Positions 62,649 to 64,000 of a DNA stretch of 64,000 bases are shown one piece after another (the first letter of the stretch is position 1; each line of letters opens with the position of its first letter). Position numbers and translations under genes: made by a program. Source of the DNA: Verrucomicrobiota bacterium (GTDB taxonomy: Bacteria > Verrucomicrobiota > Verrucomicrobiia > JADLBR01); NCBI GenBank assembly GCA_029560585.1, contig JAKQKQ010000330.1, positions 43,757 through 107,756 on the forward strand, written 5' to 3'. The notes beneath the pieces are model-generated. The model worked only from the letters and a program-made list of their open reading frames with translations. It made no database searches and had not been told where the DNA came from.

Positions 62649-64000
62649 TCAGCCGCGGAGCAACCGGCCCAGCGCACCACCCCACGCCTCGCGGAGCCGC
62701 GCCACCTGCCACAAAATACTAGCATCGGAGGCAATGATCCGCAAAACATCCCCGCCTGTGCGGCCGATGCGATGCGCCGCAACGCCGCGCTCCGCCATGA
62801 GCGCCAGCGCCGCCCCAGAATGTCCCTCGGGCACGCTAACGACCACGCGTCCCGGGGCCTCGTTGAAGAGCACCTCGTCGAGGCGGCCCGGAGATGCCCC
62901 CGCAAGGGCCAGATCGATCTCTGCGCCCAGCGGCTCGCGCGGCCCAGACATGCAGCACTCGGCCAACGCCACGCCAAGCCCGCCCTCCGAGCAATCGTGT
63001 GCGCTGCGGACCCACCCTCTTCGGATCATTTCCAGCAAAGCCTCGTGGGTCGCCCGCTCGACCGCGAGGTCCACCATCGGACACGGCCCGAGACGCCGGC
63101 CCAGGATCTCCTTGGCAAACAGGGAACCGCCGAGCCCTCCACCGATGCAACCCACTAGCAGCACCGCGTCGCCCGCTCCCTTGAAATACTGGGTCGTGAT
63201 GTGTGCCGGATCATCGATGATCCCCACCATCCCCACCACCGGCGTCGGGTCGACCGCCCCCGCCGGCGACTCGTTGTAGAGGCTCACGTTGCCCCCCGTC
63301 ACCGGCACGCCAAACACCCGGCACCCCTCGGCCACCCCCTCGACCGCCCGCCGCAACTGCCAGAAGATATCCGGCCGCTGCGGATTGCCAAAATTCAAAT
63401 TGTCGGTCACGCCGATCGGCCGGGCGCCGGAGCACGCGAGGTTGCGCGCCGCCTCGGCCACCGCCAGCTTGCCGCCCTCGTGCGGATCGAGCGCGCAGTG
63501 CACCCCGTTGCAATCCGTCGAAACCGCCAGGTACTTGAAGGACCTTTCGCCCACCGGCGGCAGCGCGCCCGGCGGATCGGTGGGCACCCGGACGACCGCG
63601 GCGTCGCTGCCCGGCAGCACCACGGTGCCGACCCTCACCATGTGGTCGTACTGCTCGTATACCCATCGCTTCGAGGCGACCGTCGGCACCTCAAGCATCT
63701 TCACCAGTGACGCCCCGAGATCCTTCGGCGCGGGAAACTTCTGGGGGTCATAGTCCTCGATCTCGGCCTTCGGTTCCCGTGCCTCGCGATGATAGACGGG
63801 CGCCTCCTCGGCCAGCCGCCTCGCGGGGATCTCCGCAACCACCCTGCCCAGGTGCCGCACGCGCATCAGCCCATCGGTCGTCACCCGGCCGATCTCCACG
63901 GCATCGAGATCCCATTTGGCAAAAATGCGCCTCACGGTCGCCTCGTGCCCCCGCCGCGCGATGATCAGCATGCGCTCCTGCGACTCGCTGAGCATCAGCT
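62649..64000 (-). CDS. purL: FGAM synthase subunit PurL, C-terminal part
   Basis: 450 codons; the gene continues past the right edge (the last ATG-initiated reading at 63995 is internal, within the motif LSESQERML). AIR-synthase-like fold: LAVSTDCNGVHCALDPHEGGKLAVAEAARNLACSGARPIGVTDNLNFGNP, GTPVTGGNVSLYNES-type loop (VPVTGGNVSLYNE), and SAHDCSEGGLGVALAEC. It ends without a glutaminase domain, so it is the small form that works with PurS and PurQ. Confidence 0.95.
   Translation of the reverse strand, partial: LMLSESQERMLIIARRGHEATVRRIFAKWDLDAVEIGRVTTDGLMRVRHLGRVVAEIPARRLAEEAPVYHREAREPKAEIEDYDPQKFPAPKDLGASLVKMLEVPTVASKRWVYEQYDHMVRVGTVVLPGSDAAVVRVPTDPPGALPPVGERSFKYLAVSTDCNGVHCALDPHEGGKLAVAEAARNLACSGARPIGVTDNLNFGNPQRPDIFWQLRRAVEGVAEGCRVFGVPVTGGNVSLYNESPAGAVDPTPVVGMVGIIDDPAHITTQYFKGAGDAVLLVGCIGGGLGGSLFAKEILGRRLGPCPMVDLAVERATHEALLEMIRRGWVRSAHDCSEGGLGVALAECCMSGPREPLGAEIDLALAGASPGRLDEVLFNEAPGRVVVSVPEGHSGAALALMAERGVAAHRIGRTGGDVLRIIASDASILWQVARLREAWGGALGRLLRG

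Overview
The window is about 64 kb of high-GC DNA, densely packed with genes, and most likely comes from a Gram-negative bacterium of the PVC group, probably Verrucomicrobiota. The Gram-negative signs are porin-like barrels, an LPS heptose epimerase and exported proteins. The PVC signs are a PEP-CTERM protein with autotransporter-type strand repeats, a FecR-domain beta-helix protein, DUF4091, DUF1080 and HzsA-like proteins, a sulfatase and several sialidase-fold proteins. The clade is inferred from gene content; no rRNA or tRNA gene was seen.

Layout. 1-5.4 kb: the 3' end of modA, then modB and modC, an iron-sulfur flavoprotein, a MoeB/ThiF enzyme, and a porin preceded by a small overlapping ORF and a Pho-box-like site. 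5.5-11 kb (minus strand): an LMW-PTP/RpiB/SHMT triple fusion, an S41-fold protein without its catalytic Ser and Lys, hldD, and a DUF3108 protein. 11-20 kb: a Gfo/Idh oxidoreductase, a DUF4091 protein, a YgjP-like metallopeptidase, a PEP-CTERM protein and argA. 20-24 kb: an alpha/beta hydrolase, a Dabb protein, a CPBP protease fused to a long membrane domain, and an RRM protein. 24-35 kb: an outer-membrane barrel plus FecR pair and a sialidase-type locus with three enzymes and a GntR-LacI-type regulator. 35-40 kb: ppk, a GH1 glycosidase, an MGDG-synthase-like glycosyltransferase and a small unknown protein. 40-47.5 kb: a three-heme HzsA-like protein and a 1355-residue membrane protein. 47.5-58 kb: nth, a TPR-like protein, a CAP protein, DUF1080 plus a lipoprotein hydrolase, aldA, an APC permease, DUF4019, proC and recD2. 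58-64 kb: an exported methyltransferase-like protein, a sulfatase, a double-ACT protein, purF and the 3' part of purL.

Most of the catabolic genes (sialidases, GH1, sulfatase, DUF1080, DUF4091, Gfo/Idh, AldA) suggest a polysaccharide or glycoprotein degrader. The rest are housekeeping genes (arginine, proline, purine and one-carbon metabolism, DNA repair, polyphosphate).

The most unusual structure is not a gene. Several families of palindromic intergenic repeats sit directly downstream of genes, in the same orientation as the gene, and in several cases the gene's stop codon lies inside or at the very edge of the repeat. One copy also appears to supply the start codon and N-terminus of a lipoprotein sialidase. 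No transposase, integrase, CRISPR array, rRNA or tRNA was found.
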